This document shows positions 10,561 through 22,715 of a DNA stretch of 64,000 nucleotides, piece after piece; position 1 is the first letter of the stretch; every line of letters begins with the position of its first letter. The stretch covers positions 7,378,001 through 7,442,000 of the forward strand of contig OX291545.1 in NCBI GenBank assembly GCA_946406115.1, read 5' to 3'. The notes under the pieces were generated by a model, which was not told the DNA's origin, searched no databases, and worked only from the letters and a program-made list of their open reading frames with translations. The position numbers and the translations under genes were made by a program. The stretch is from Apoda limacodes (taxonomy: Eukaryota > Arthropoda > Insecta > Lepidoptera > Limacodidae).

Positions 10561-11529
10561 TATTATTTTCTTTTTAGTGGATTTAAAAAGTTAATTTGGT
10601 GAACAGTTTAATGAAAAAATAGCCAGGTAAGAGCCTTTATACATTAAAAAACAATTAAGAAAAAATATTGAAAATATCGTTCATATCATATCTTATCATG
10701 TCGTCATAAGGTGTATCTTTACACTTCAAAAAAAAATAAGATAAACTCTTTTCTAGTTAAATTAATTATTTTTCTGTATACTTCTCAAACAAAATAATAT
10801 AGTGCTACAGTAAGAAATTGCTTCTCTGAGTGAAGTACAATTTCTGCCTCGTAAGTAATGAACGTAATGACCGCTGAGCACGATCCGTAGCCAAAGGAAG
10901 GGCAATAAAGGCCGCAATGAACGCAACAAATAACAATCTGTTAAACACGAGTAGGTACAACTATATTTCGTGCGAACAACGCAGTAGGGGACTCAATCAA
11001 GTCTGGAAGAAAAGTTTATATGACAATATTTACAGTCATACTTACACATTAAACCTGTTATTAATCATCTACTGTGTAAACTATACTATAACTGTGTTAT
11101 CTCAACGAATTAAAAAAAAAGACTAAAAAGTACCATCAAATCCATAAAACAAATAAAAATAGCAATCCAATCGAATAGTAATCTAATTTACTTATAAACA
11201 TAGAGGAAACAAATACTGCGTAACTTATAAATATATATATATATATATACATAGTCTAAAACTCAATGTCTATCTGTCTGTTGTGTTGTTGTTATGTTCT
11301 TTTTAGGGTCTTGAAAGGTAAGGGAATATTTGACACACTAAGAAAGGTTACACGCTGCCTAATAATATCAAGTGTGAGATGGATTAGCACAGAGAGGGTT
11401 AAAAGGAATAAGACTGAATCGGTTAGCCTATTTTATTAAAATTTTATGAGATGGCGGGAATGATATGGTTAGTTAGAGAATCATTAAGTGTGAGTCAAAT
11501 TAGCGCAAAGGGGATAACCAAATGTAGAC
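10561..11529. other. Unassigned AT-rich stretch
   Basis: Holds a short (TA)n run at about 11230-11249. No gene seen. Confidence 0.4.
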
Positions 11530-11622
11530 CAAACATATTTACTGTAATCAAGGAGTTGTCGTATAAATCCCACGCCAATAACCGATTTTAGCGCGAGCAG
11601 AACTGCAGACAAAAGCTAGTTC
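11530..11622 (+). repeat. Family A repeat, 3' tail only
   Basis: 'aatcaaggagttgtcg', 'aatcccacgccaataacc' and 'gacaaaagctagttc' match the tail of family A. The 5' part is absent or too decayed to see. Confidence 0.65.
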
Positions 11623-14461
11623 GATTAAAAGCTTAGCTAATGGAATTGAAAGGCAATGTGTGAAGATGGCAAATGTCATCTTCATACATTGCCCATCTAT
11701 TAAAGCGCTGTTTCTTGTCAGATTGTGTTCTGTGTGTAATAATGCACTGGTTTTCATTTAAGTATAAAAGGAAAAGTACACTTTGCTCCCGCACAACAAG
11801 GCACGGCCCTACACTGCACAACAGACTGTGTTTTAGCTACAAGAGCTAGGGTAGGAAGCCTTCTATCATTCATAATACGCAACACACATAGCGCCGTCAG
11901 ACTTAGTTTTTCCACAATTTGGACTTCTACAAAATGCTATTGAAAAGTTTTTAGCTCGCGTCCAGAATACTTCTTCAAAAAGGGGATCGAAGTATTACCA
12001 CTGCGCTGGCAAAGTTGGATCAATACTCAGCAGTATGGTTTAATATAATACTTCAACTAACTTAAATAAAAAAGACATAAAAATTTAGTTTATCTAAGAG
12101 AAAGTACAAAAGTGCAATTTCATAGGTGACCAAAGGTAGAATCACTTTCTCTTTTTGTGTATCTGTTACACGATATCTTTAAGCTGGCTTCCCACATCCC
12201 GCGGGCAAAGTCAAAGTGTTTTGCCTAGGGAAAGTTCCTCCGATAAAGTCCTTTTCCATGTTAAGGCATAACGAGATACAAACCTATCAAGATTGTGACA
12301 AGCAGGTTTTGGGAAACCACAAATACGCTTTAATCCTGGGGCTTGAAACAGAATGCCTTGTGTCTACAGCATGAACTGTGAGACAGTCAAAGTGACGTGG
12401 TAAAATTGAATTTTACAGTAACTTTGTATAACAGTTACATTTCAATAAGAACTGTATTCTGTAATATGACAGTGAAATATCACACAATATCACAGAATAT
12501 TGTACTATAAAAATGTACGTATATATTTCAATATTACACAGTAAAAAAAAATGAAAATGCTTTGAGACGACTAGAAGTAATTTCTATTTGCTGTCGACGA
12601 CGGCATTATATTGTGTGCCCGTCAGTGCCCAAGGAGAATTTTAATAATCGGTTGTACTGAGAGCAAAATAATTTTGGCAAAAATATTTTCAATTTATTGG
12701 ATTTTATTGACACTTCAAATGACTAGAGGGCTGGCAGCTATTAAGCTCAAAGGATCAGATAAGCTATTTAACGAGGCAACGCTGTTAGCCTTCTGGGCAC
12801 TCTTTATAAGCGTACACTTTAAATAGTATTTTTTATTTATAGTTTAATTTAAATTAATTAATTTTTATTTATTTTTTTGTTAGTAGTTATTAATTAAATA
12901 AATTGTAATTTGTTACACCAGTATAATTTATTTTTAGAACGAAGTTTCTTAAGAGGCAGTACTACGTCACAGAAAACATGAGTTAAGACAAGGACGACAC
13001 AGCCTATTAACAATGTAGCGGGTAGGGTAAATAAGAATAAGGTTCAATTGCTGAGCTGATTTTAATGAAATTTCATATGTAAATAACCATTGGACATTTA
13101 CTTTATAAATTTCGACGTGTAAGTCGAATAATGGTTTAGTACTGAATGCAAAATTCAACTATTTTTAACCGACTTCAAAAAACAGGAATTCAGCAGAGCT
13201 GCTGAGCAGGTTTCGATAACATTAGGGATTTGATGGTATTTTACAAGCATTTTTTGTTGCAATCACAGTTCATGATCATAAATAAAGACCTAATATTATT
13301 AACGTGAAAGATTCTGAAAACACAACAGGTATTTATTTATAAGGACACACTAATATACTATGTCCTGGATTCTGAAACTTCCAAATTAGACTTATAAATA
13401 ACCAAAACGAGTGTATTTTGAAGACAGAAAATTACGAGTAATTCTCTAAGACCGTCTTCTGTCAGTGTCGGTACACTAAAAATAAAATTTTATCTTCTCA
13501 TCTAATACTCGGCGACACTACTTATAATAACTTGTTGCAGACAGCTCTCTCAGAAATATATTGCTTTTAATAAGTTTCTGAAGAAAAATTCAGGTCACCT
13601 ACTTCTGAAGTTAGCCATTTCTAATATCCTAACCTTGAAAACCTACTTAAAATTGAATTTCTTCGGTTTGCAATCGGTAGAAAATTCAGAGATTTGTGCC
13701 TTAAGCTTAATTTCTTAAATAAATATTTTTCACAGCTGCTATAAACTTTCAATTAATATCTAACACGTCGATATTAAAATTATTTTCGAATTCAATGCCA
13801 ATTTATTTTACAAATTGATACTCAGGTACCATTTGGCGGCCCGTTAGGTTGTTTGCCACCTTACTAGTATAAAAATAGCCGCAATGATATTTGTTATACA
13901 GTGTATCTAGACTTAGGTGGCCCTATATACGTACTTCTTGTGTTTTACCACTACCTTGAGAAAAGTAAGTGGTTTAATGTAAGACATGGGGCAAAAAAAT
14001 ACCTCTTGACCTGTTCTAAATGAACTATAAATGATTCAGATTTGGACAGGAGAAAATAAATAGAATATGGTTTCTTGTCTAGTCTTCAAGAACCAAGAAA
14101 ACTCATATCTACAAACATCAAACATATTTTATAAGAAAACCTTAAACCGTTTTTGTTTGATGAGGTAACAGACAATCATACTGAGAGAAATATTTCATAA
14201 AGGATTGTTTTGTTATATCATTTCATGTAGTTTCTGTTAGCGAGTAGAGGGTGCGTCATTATTTTCTCTTTTTCTAAAATAAATAAAACACAAACGAGAT
14301 ACTATAGCCCACTAGGGTAGCCATATTTTGTTTTATAGAAAAGTCGAAAAAGTTAAAATTAATTAAAAAAATGTTAAAATAGATATCAGACAACGAATAC
14401 AAATACATATATTTATGCTTTTTTCTTTGTAAATACGTACATATTATACGTAAAACACTCA
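11623..14461. other. Unassigned stretch with small repeat pieces
   Basis: 12830-12905 is a nearly pure A/T run. 12975-13200 ends in 'accgacttcaaaaaaca', the start block of the repeat seen at 8945. 13850-13885 ('ttgtttgccaccttactagt') matches a short motif also found at 17580 and 48330. No gene seen. Confidence 0.4.
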
Positions 14462-14578
14462 GTCTAAAGCCAAACACAAATGTTCATCACATAAAAATAG
14501 GTCTTGTGCGGGAATCGAACGCCCGCCCCTCGATTTTGCAGTCGGGAGCAGGGACCCACTGAGCCACGGAGCCGACCT
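14462..14578 (-). repeat. tRNA-derived SINE head
   Basis: On the minus strand there is an A-box-like TGGCTCAGTGGG (14566-14555) and a B-box GTTCGATTCC (14520-14511), with a perfect GCGGG/CCCGC T-stem around the B-box. The D-arm and anticodon arm do not close cleanly and the sequence runs on into 'gacctatttttatgtgatga', a usual lepidopteran SINE body. I therefore call a SINE, not a functional tRNA. Confidence 0.65.
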
Positions 14579-15554
14579 TCTTTGGTTAAGGATAAAATTT
14601 TGGTTTTATAACCGGGTAAAAACGGGTTATTTTAACCGAGAAGTACCAGGGGTATCGGAACGATTGGTAACGTTGGTTGGTTTGGTAATTAGGAGTGTCG
14701 TACGTAAATATACAGGTTATATTCTCAACTCTGTTAAACTTTTCATACTCTTTGGTTGTGAAATAAAACTTTTCGCAAACAAACAAAACTTTTAATTGCA
14801 AAACAAGAACTTTGAGTCTGATTGGATCTTGTTAGGACTACGTCATAATTAAAATTTGGAGTTTCTCAGAACAAGGTAGGTACCGACGTAGAAATGAATT
14901 AAACTCCAATATAAAACCAATTACTCCTCTATAGAGCTCTAAATGTTTAAGTCTCGCAATACTTAGTTTATTATTATCTTAAATCCTTAAAAGTTTAATA
15001 TACATCATTTTTATTTTTAAAGACGCAATCTATTTGCGACAAATGAACGTTGCATTGCGTAGTGTGGTGTCGATAGCCTTAATCTGAAACAAAAAAATCC
15101 TTAAATTAATAGATATAAGGTATATGATAGAAGAAGAAAAATGCTTCTATTTACGGAAGCTTTATTCGAGTTTATATGTAGCTCTTTCAAAAGCAAAAAT
15201 TGATTGCACCTATATGTAACACTTTTATAAAATAATTATTAGACACGTTATCGTATAACAGTATTAGCAAAAATAAGATTATTTTAGTATTTTATACAAT
15301 TTCTAACTAAAACTAACTGTGCCCCGCGGTTTTATCTGCAGAAAAGTCTATTCCCGGCTTTTGAAGGCACTATTGATCAGTAACGATACCTTACGAGTTA
15401 ATCTTTTTCGTCTTTCAAGGCCCAATTTCATGCTAATTACATAATATGTAGTACGTACGTACAATCAAAATGATAGCATTTTGATTTTACTTTTGTCTAA
15501 AATAAATTCTTTTATCAACAAAAAAGTTATACTCTATACAAAATTAAGAAAGTG
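14579..15554. other. Unassigned stretch
   Basis: 15308-15355 ('actgtgccccgcggttttat') resembles the end of a common short repeat. Otherwise nothing recognised. Confidence 0.4.
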
Positions 15555-15880
15555 TAGGTATCTATCTATACATATAAAAGGCTTTGTCCTGAATGACTGA
15601 TGGATCAACGCACAGCCTAAACCGCTGATCGTAGAGACCTGAAACTTGGAGGGTGTGTTCTTTGTATGACGTGAAATCCGATAAGAAAGGATTTTCCGGA
15701 ATTCTAACCCTAAGGAGGTGAAAAAGGGGGGCAAAGTTTGTATGGGACAACGTGATTCCTTGGTCCAATCTACTTCAAATTTTGCATAAACCTTTTTTAA
15801 CAGAATTGATGGAAGACGTGTTTCGTCTTTTATTGAAATTCATCCCCTAACGGGGTTAAAAAGGGGTTGAAAGTTATATG
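15555..15880 (+). repeat. Short interspersed repeat, family C, copy 1
   Basis: Blocks in order: 'atacatataaaaggctttgt', 'cctgaatgactgatgg', 'GCACAGCCTAAACCGCTGA', 'gaaacttggagggtgtg', 'ccgataagaaaggatttt', 'aaaaaggggttgaaag'. The family recurs at 16400-16548, 16905-17060, 49690-49955 (opposite strand) and 51955-52180. Confidence 0.7.
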
Positions 15881-16065
15881 GCGGTTATTTGCTTCGAAGT
15901 TGATATCAATATTCCTTAGTTTCCTTTTGATTTAAATTACATTTTATTTTGACACATGTTTGAAAACTCAATCTAATTTTATTTAAAATAGGTTGAACTT
16001 ACTTAAAAAAAAAACTACTTTAATACTCTTTAAAATTGGATTGTCTCGAATATCACCGTACTATA

Positions 16066-16328
16066 GTGGCGTTTTGTTGACCGACATAATGTACATAATG
16101 CGGCAATCCTGCCAAAGATAATAAACCACGATTTGTACTGTGTTATACAGAATAATACTTATTATTATACCTATAAGGTTCGTTTGTTCTCTGCTTCAAT
16201 GCGTTTAATGTCATAATTCTACCAAATTAAAAAGACATAAATTCTGTATAACATAGTACAAATCCCGGTTAATTCTCTTTGGTAGGATTACCGCATTATG
16301 TACATTATGTCAGTCAACAAAACGTCAC
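16066..16328. mobile_element. TA-flanked MITE with about 90-bp terminal inverted repeats
   Basis: The left end reads GTGGCGTTTTGTTGACCGAC and the right end is the complement of GTGACGTTTTGTTGACTGAC. Homology between the arms continues for about 90 bp ('ataatgtacataatgcgg', 'tttgtactgtgttatacag' against 'tttgtactatgttatacag'). The element is flanked by TA on both sides (16064-16065, 16329-16330), as in the Tc1/mariner group. It has no coding capacity. Its outermost motif CGTTTTGTTGAC is shared with the MITE family at 44559 and 59579. Confidence 0.85.
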
Positions 16329-16399
16329 TAATATTAGTTACTCATTTAAGGGGTTTCTAAGCTCACAGAGGTTATGCGTTTTTTAGGTGTTTGATTTTC

Positions 16400-16548
16400 T
16401 ACCTATCTTATACATATAAAATGCTTTGTCCTGAATGACTGGTTGACGGATCAACGCACAGCCTAAACCGCTGATCGTAGAGACTTGAAACTTGGAGGGT
16501 GTGTTCTTTGTATGACGTAGGCATCCGATAAGATAAGGTTTTACTGAA
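16400..16548 (+). repeat. Family C repeat, copy 2 (5' part)
   Basis: Near-identical to copy 1 over 'tacatataaaatgctttgtc' to 'atccgataaga', then switches abruptly into the 106-bp tandem array that follows. Confidence 0.75.
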
Positions 16549-16857
16549 AGGGTGAAGTGCGAGTCGGATTCACTCAATAAGGGTAAACCGATTGTAATGA
16601 AATTTTGGTAAGTTGTTATACAAACACCGCGGAATGTTTCTGAGTAAGAAAAAAAGGGTCAAGTGCGAGTCGGACTCAGGTAATAAGGGTAAACCGATTT
16701 TAATGAAATTTTGGTAAGTTATTTTGCACACGCCGGGGAAGGTTCCTGAGAAAAAAAAGGGTCAAGTGCGAGTCGGACTCGCGCAATATGGGTAAACCGA
16801 TTGTAATGAAATTTTGGTAAGTTGTTATGCATACGCCGGGGTAGGTTTCTAAATTAG
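16549..16857 (+). repeat. Three-unit tandem array of about 103-106 bp
   Basis: Units start at 16549, 16655 and 16758, each with 'agggtcaagtgcgagtcgga' (first unit 'gtgaag'), 'aagggtaaaccgattgtaat', 'gaaattttggtaagttgtta' and a CCG[C/G]GG-containing end. The unit starts with the 'gtgcgagtcggactcgc' head of the short repeats, so a repeat head has been tandemly amplified. Confidence 0.85.
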
Positions 16858-16904
16858 TACAACCCTATTAGGTTGTTTTAAAAAAAGAAACAACGTTCTC
16901 CGGT

Positions 16905-17060
16905 TCAGCTATATTTATATAAAAGAAGAAATTGACTGGCTGAGTTACTAATCGATCAATGGACAGCTGAAACCGCTGTGTCTAGAAGCATGACTGCTGT
17001 TTTTTATAAAAAAGTTTATGCAGATAAAGTAGCGGGACTAAGCTAGTTAACTTATAAAAG
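16905..17060 (+). repeat. Family C repeat, diverged copy 3
   Basis: 'atatttatataaaagaagaa', 'gactggctgagttac', 'gatcaatggacagctgaaac' and 'cgctgtgtctagaa' follow the family C order, but with many changes. Confidence 0.5.
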
Positions 17061-18536
17061 TTGTACCCAATAAACTATTTGAAATAAATTTGAAGATAGT
17101 GTAGTACCTAATCATAACTTCATTTAAGAGGATCTCGTCTGCAGCAGAAGCAAAAAGGACGAGTAAATTGAGACTTGAGAAATTCAGAAAATTCTTCCCA
17201 TTAGACGAAGGGTGAAAGTCTCACGCGAAATATACGAGAAAATTTGATGTATGACTGTAATAAAGGTAGCCAAACACGACCGCCGTGCACGGCCACCCTG
17301 TTGCGTAAAGTATAACAATAAATGGACCTGTCTATTTATTGTCAGCCAATTCAGAGATTTTTTTATTGTGATTATATTTTATTTTGTTATATTTTATTTT
17401 GTAATATTGTGTCCAATTTAAAGTACAATAAGTATATAAGGTAAAATTTAAGTCGTTTTACGATATGTTCTGAGGAATTGTTCGAAACGATGCCTACGGC
17501 TACTTTTTACTATTGCACCGCTCCCTGTCGGCAGGGAATTAATTCTCATACCTCAGTTGGACTACGGAGCTTACGAGCTTGTATGCCACCTTAGTGGTAT
17601 GAAAAAAATGTAAATTTAAAATCCATGTAATACCGTAGATATCAAATTGTGACTGAAGGTGTCCCGCATTTCCAATAGCGCAGAACTTTGTTTTATTTGG
17701 CCTCGTAGTTATGTCCCATCTATGTATGTATAATTATGTTATTCGCAGCCCATTCAGTAGACGCACATACATTATGTTGAAAAATTATAGACTTGATTGT
17801 AATTTAGGTTGCCAGCTCAATAGTCTTTGTATCCTAACCTTTGACACTTTAAATGGCTTCTACACGTACGTGAATGAGTACAATTAAGACTCCTCCGTTC
17901 TTAGTCCGCTATAAATCTTGCCATTGTCAGCCGTTATCGGAAGGCACTTACTTGTAACGAGAGCCCGCATACGGCTTCCTTCCATCGTTAACTGAGACAC
18001 GTAAGGGATTTTATTTAGGATCAAAGTTAGAACGTCGATTTACTTAATTTTATTGACATGGTAATCAAAAGTTTTGACAACGGCTTACAATGTCTTTTCA
18101 ACTGTACTCAGATTTAGAAAAATACAACAAACCGGCCAAAGACGTGTTGGTTCACGTGTAGTGTACGGTTCCGTTGTCCCTGTACCAAGGGACCTTATTG
18201 GAAACAGTCACGAGCTTTTCTGTCTCTGGTATTTGAGATAAAATGTATGCAAGTGCATTCACGAGTTTCGATAGGTAAGTCAGACTTCCATAAATTTTTC
18301 TCTCGAATTCCAGAGTACGAATAGCTCAAGACTGTTCCCACTAAGGTCCAAGGTCTCTGTACCGCTAAGCGCCGCATCCCGCCGCCGCCGCCTAGTCCAA
18401 TGAGTTATTCGAACGTAAATATTGTTTTAATTTGTTAATTATCAGTATTCAGAATGCTTTAATTTTATTTCTCTATAATTTTACATGGTTCATAAACTTA
18501 TATTTCATACCTGTTTTGCACAAGTACCAATTTCAT
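17061..18536. other. Unassigned stretch
   Basis: 17115-17160 starts 'catttaagaggat', the same opening as the TTAA element at 18541, and may be a lone end. 17580-17610 has 'gtatgccaccttagtggtat'. 18130-18190 resembles the start of a 'ggccaa...cggttccg' short repeat. No gene supported. Confidence 0.4.
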
Positions 18537-18540
18537 TTAA

Positions 18541-18919
18541 GAGGATACGATTCGCGGCGCGTCGCAGCGTTCTTCATACAAACTAATTTTGTACTTATTT
18601 TTGACACTTACTAATCAAACATCGTAAAATTTTGAAGACGTGTTCTAAGAATAAAGGACTAGGTCTACAGTGTGTCAGTTTTCTATTACATTGTATAGGT
18701 TAAAAGCTACAGAGGATTCTAGTTTTTTAAACAAATGTTATCAATTCAAATTTCAAGTTAGTAAAAGCACTTTTCAGGATTTCGGAAAATCACAGACATA
18801 GATGTTTGGCTTGAGATCATGTTTACAAAATATCACAGTGTCTGAGCTCTAAATATAAAAAATGAGTGGAAAATTCGTTTGTATGAAGCACGCTGCGAGG
18901 CGCCGCAAATAGTATTCTT
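18541..18919. mobile_element. TTAA-flanked MITE (piggyBac type)
   Basis: TTAA lies on both sides (18537-18540, 18920-18923). The left end GAGGATACGATTCGCGGCG matches the complement of the right end, AAGAATACTATTTGCGGCG. Homology of the arms continues through 'tcgcagcg', 'cttcatacaaac' and 'aatttt' for about 75 bp. TTAA target duplication is the hallmark of piggyBac. No transposase remains. A half copy lies at 27282-27388. Confidence 0.8.
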
Positions 18920-18923
18920 TTAA

Positions 18924-19949
18924 GTACCTTTTAATGGAATTTGTACGAAATTTTTACTTATTCGACTAAATTTTATTTTATTTTACAGCTTTATTGGCCT
19001 AACTAATATCTGTATCCATGCCAAATTACAGCTCTCTAGCACTAATGGTGTTCGAGCTAAGCCGCGGACAGACATGGCGGAACTATAAGGGTCCCTTGTT
19101 GACTACGGAACCCTATAAATGTGGCAGAGAAGCTAAATCGTGTAAATAAGCAGTTTTGTACAAATTTTATAGCAAAATACGTATGTTTCAATAGTTAATA
19201 AAAGTGATTAGTATTTCAAAAGTTGTGCAAATTCTTAAAGGGTATCTTATATAGTTATGTGGTAGTAAGGCTTGCTAATTCCAAGCTTTATTATTAAACT
19301 GTACTATTTTAGCTTTTTAAAATATAAATATCTATAAAGTTAACTACTTAATTCCCCCGTAAAGTGGTACCCCTTAGTAATAATTTCAGTTTAAATATTT
19401 ACACTTACAAATAACAAAAAAACTAAGCTTGCTCTTTACACCAAAAACATTTGTTTTAGAAATTAATATTGTTTGGAATTTCTCTTAAATAACAAAGGAG
19501 GACTACAATAGTGTTAATAAAGGTAGCAAATAGGCAATCCGCTTTTATCTAGAATTCAGAAAGTCTTTTAGGCACTAAGTTATTGGGCATGTACTCGCAA
19601 TAAAGTTAACGGCTTCAGAACACGAGAGGATGCCGTTGGTGCCCTATGGTGAGAAATTGGGCCGAGAGATTAATCGTGTACTTTGTACGACCCTACGATA
19701 TAATAATGTTAACAAAGATAACTGCGTAGACACCGTAATAACTTATTACGGTATGCTGTGACAATAGCATTTCAATGCCATTTACCTTTTTTAGTATTCT
19801 GTATAGCAATCAAAAAACTTTGCAAGAACAGTAAGAAAACTCAATAAAAAACTTCTAAAAAACAAAGTCTAAGTCTAGAGATGAAACTGATTTAAGTTTT
19901 TCTTAAGATCTTCCTGAGAATCTTTTCTGTAAAATATTGATAGGCCTGT
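18924..19949. other. Unassigned AT-rich stretch
   Basis: 19020-19120 ('gctctctagcac', 'cgcggacagacatggcggaa', 'ggaaccctataaatg') looks like a decayed short-repeat end. No gene seen. Confidence 0.4.
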
Positions 19950-20110
19950 TTTATGTCCGACGATTTATAAGATAAATGCTTGTAACAGAGTAACAGAAGG
20001 ACCGACAACGGATGGACGGAAAGGTGGACAAATAGACGGACGGACAGTCAGGTAAGTAAGTCAAATTATTGTGGATCCTATTCTTCGTAGGTATGAAACC
20101 CTTAAAATTG
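19950..20110. repeat. Short repeat fragment with GGAC-rich stretch
   Basis: 'ggaccgacaacggatggacg', 'gacggacggacagtcagg' and 'tatgaaacccttaaaa' are typical of the 'cggacggacagacag...ggaaccctt' repeat ends. It directly precedes the LINE at 20120. Confidence 0.5.
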
Positions 20111-20119
20111 AAAGCAGAG

Positions 20120-22110
20120 CGGCGCTCGACAAGTTCCCTTAGATTTTTAGCTTCAGCTGAGATATATGACCGGAAATTATTTTTGTTTTTATACAACTTT
20201 GGGCATTGTCAAAATACCAGACAGAAATTTTACATCCAGCTTCACTCTTGATGAACTAAATCGACATTTCTCCTCCTCAGTCGTGTTGTTAGACGTCGTA
20301 AAGGCCAACACTATTGCTGATATATCTGCCACCCCTCCGGTAACTTTTAACAAATTTTCCTTTTCCCCTGTCTCAGAAGATGAGGTACGCAAGACTATTA
20401 ACAGCATTAAATCGAAAGTCACCGCTATCAATGATATTGGTACGAATACGATCTCACAAATTTTACAACAAATAGTCCCAATACTAACTCATATCATAAA
20501 TTTTTCTTTATACTCAGGAACATTTCCTGCCGCCTGGAAAACTGCTTTTGTAACACCACTCCCAAAAATTGCTAATCCAAATTTAATAAACCACTTTAGG
20601 CCCATATCTAGACTTCCGTTTCTATCGAAAATCGTTGAAGCTATAAAGCGTTCATAAATAACATACATATTTTTTTAACAAAAATAACATTTTAACACAA
20701 TATCAATCAGGATTTCGTTGTGGCCATAGCACATCTACAGCACTACTTAAAATTATTGAAGATGTAAAAGAAGGGATGGAAAATGGTCATTTAACTGTCC
20801 TGGTATTAATTGATTTTTTCCAATGCATTTAATACAGTGGATCATAATCTGTTAATAGCTGTTCTTCGAAGCTTGGTATCTCATCCTCTGAACTAAATTG
20901 GTTTGATTCCTACCTCCGAGGACGCCGTCAGGCAGTGCGCGCCAATCGCATTATTTCCAACAGGTCCGACCTATGCGCCGGGGTTCCGCAAGGTGGAATC
21001 TTATATCCATTATTGTTCTCACTTTTTATTAATTCTATCTCTACCACAATTTGTAGTTCTTTGCTTTGTATGCAGATGACCTACAACTATATAGTCAAGC
21101 TGCGGCTGATGATAAATGCATTTCTGTGGCCAAATTGAATAGGGATCTAAAACATATTAGCGATTGGTCTGCCAAATTCGGTGTTGAAGTAAATCCTTCC
21201 AAATGTCAGGCAATAATACTTCAAAAACTTAATAAAATATCCTTAAATTCAGTTTCATACGAAAATACTACCATTTCTTATAGCTCGACGGTGAAAGATC
21301 TTGGTCTAATATTAGACAGTGACTTAAGTTGAAACTCTCAAGTCTCTCAAGTCTGTGCCAGGAGGAGGACACACACTAATATCATTTTACGGGCTCAAGC
21401 ATTTCCTACCCGTTAACACAAAGTTACTGCTTGTAAATTCTTTGTTGTTACCTATAATTGATTATGCAGATGTATGCTACTGTGATCTTAAACAAGAACC
21501 TCTTAATAACTGGACCGTCTTCTCAACAATTGCATTCGATTCGTATTTAGTCTTTGTAAATATGACTACACCTCAACTTATTTAAAAACAAAATTTCAAT
21601 ATCTTAGTGATTCACATTCACAACCTCTTCGCTCTTCTAGCAACCTCCGAATAAAAGTCCCATTGTCAGGCTATACAACTCTGGAAAGCGTTACCTGTAG
21701 AAATTAGAAAAGCGTCTTCAAAACTCTGTTTTAAAATATCACTAAAAAGACACTATAAAATAATTAATATTACTGACTGAGAAATTAAATTGTATTTTAT
21801 GTACGTATGTATAATGCTAATTAGGTATTAGTAAGTATCATATAGTATTATATATCATTCGTATATTATTGTATTAATATTCTATTTTAATATGTATTAT
21901 ATAAGTATTTTGTATTATATTTTTAGATTTAGACTTTTCCCTTTTTTTAATTTTTTGTTTGTGAATTATTGTTATTAATAGTTAAATAAGCTATTTTGTG
22001 CACCACCTACGTTTTTGACTGGTAGATAATGCCACAAGGCATTAGGTCCACCCATTGTACCATTTTTGTGCATAAAGATTTTAAAATAAAAATAAATTAA
22101 ACATGATTAC
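20120..22110 (+). pseudogene. Decayed non-LTR retrotransposon (reverse transcriptase to 3' tail)
   Basis: Reverse transcriptase blocks appear in order. 20202-20657 has FSPVSEDEVRKTINSIKSK, 'FPAAWKTAFVTPLPK' and 'NHFRPISRLPFLSKIVE'. 20700-20930 has 'YQSGFRCGHSTSTALLK' and 'FNTVDHN'. 20935-21060 has 'CAGVPQGGILYPLLFSLFIN'. 21066 has the catalytic YADD (MYADDLQLY). Then come 'NPSKCQAIILQ' and 'VKDLGLILDSDLS'. At least four frame changes or stops split it, so it is dead. The 3' end shows 'actggtagataatgccacaa', 'tgtaccatttttgtgcat' and a tail of A/T at 22080-22105. The same 3' end occurs at 62515-62595. The endonuclease region is missing (5' truncation). Confidence 0.85.
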
Positions 22111-22284
22111 CCACAAGAAGAAGAATAAGCACAAACCAGCTTATTTTACAAACATAAACGCTAATACAACTAGCCGGCAAATCACTTTTTGTGCATCATT
22201 ACCTTAAATATCTATTACTGCATCTTTTAATTTGTGTATCATTAAAAACATGTCGAACTTTTATTTATATTTTTATTGAATTCT

Positions 22285-22715
22285 AACTATAATCCATACT
22301 AATATTTAAATGCGAAAGTAACTCTGTCTGTCTGTCTGTCTGTCTGCCTGTCTGTTACCTCTTCACGCTTCAACCGCTAAACTGATTCAGATATAATTTG
22401 TTATGGAGATAGTTTGAGTCCCGTGGAAGGACACTGGATAGTTTTCATCCCGGAAAATTTAAATGTACCCGAGGGCATAACTATAACTTAAAATTAAAAT
22501 TTTGCACAGAGGTAGTTGAAGATATGGATATATGGCTATTTTTTATCCCGGAAAATTCAAAAGTACCCGCGGGAGTAACTATAGCCGAATGCCACGAACG
22601 AATAATAGCTGCAGCTATAACTTGCTGTAACACTTTAGTATATTCAAGCTGTTGCTGTAAGAATCCCACGCCGATAACCAAATTTAGGGCGGGCGGAGCC
22701 ACTGGCAAAAGGTTG
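22285..22715 (+). repeat. Family A repeat, copy with internal duplication
   Basis: Begins 'ccatactaatatttaaatgc', has (GTCT)n at 22326-22352, and ends 'cccacgccgataaccaaatt' plus GGGCGGGCGGAGCC. The middle block 'tagttTGAG/GAAG ... atcccggaaaatt' occurs twice (about 22405-22470 and 22510-22570), so this copy carries an internal duplication. Confidence 0.8.

Noticed and set aside
14462..14578. Possible tRNA gene on the minus strand
   Set aside because: A- and B-boxes and the T-stem are good, but the anticodon and D arms do not close properly and the sequence continues into a SINE body.
17945..17995. Minus-strand ATG block followed by a GTAAGT donor
   Set aside because: No homology, no partner exon, and its position does not fit the other minus-strand blocks; too weak to list.
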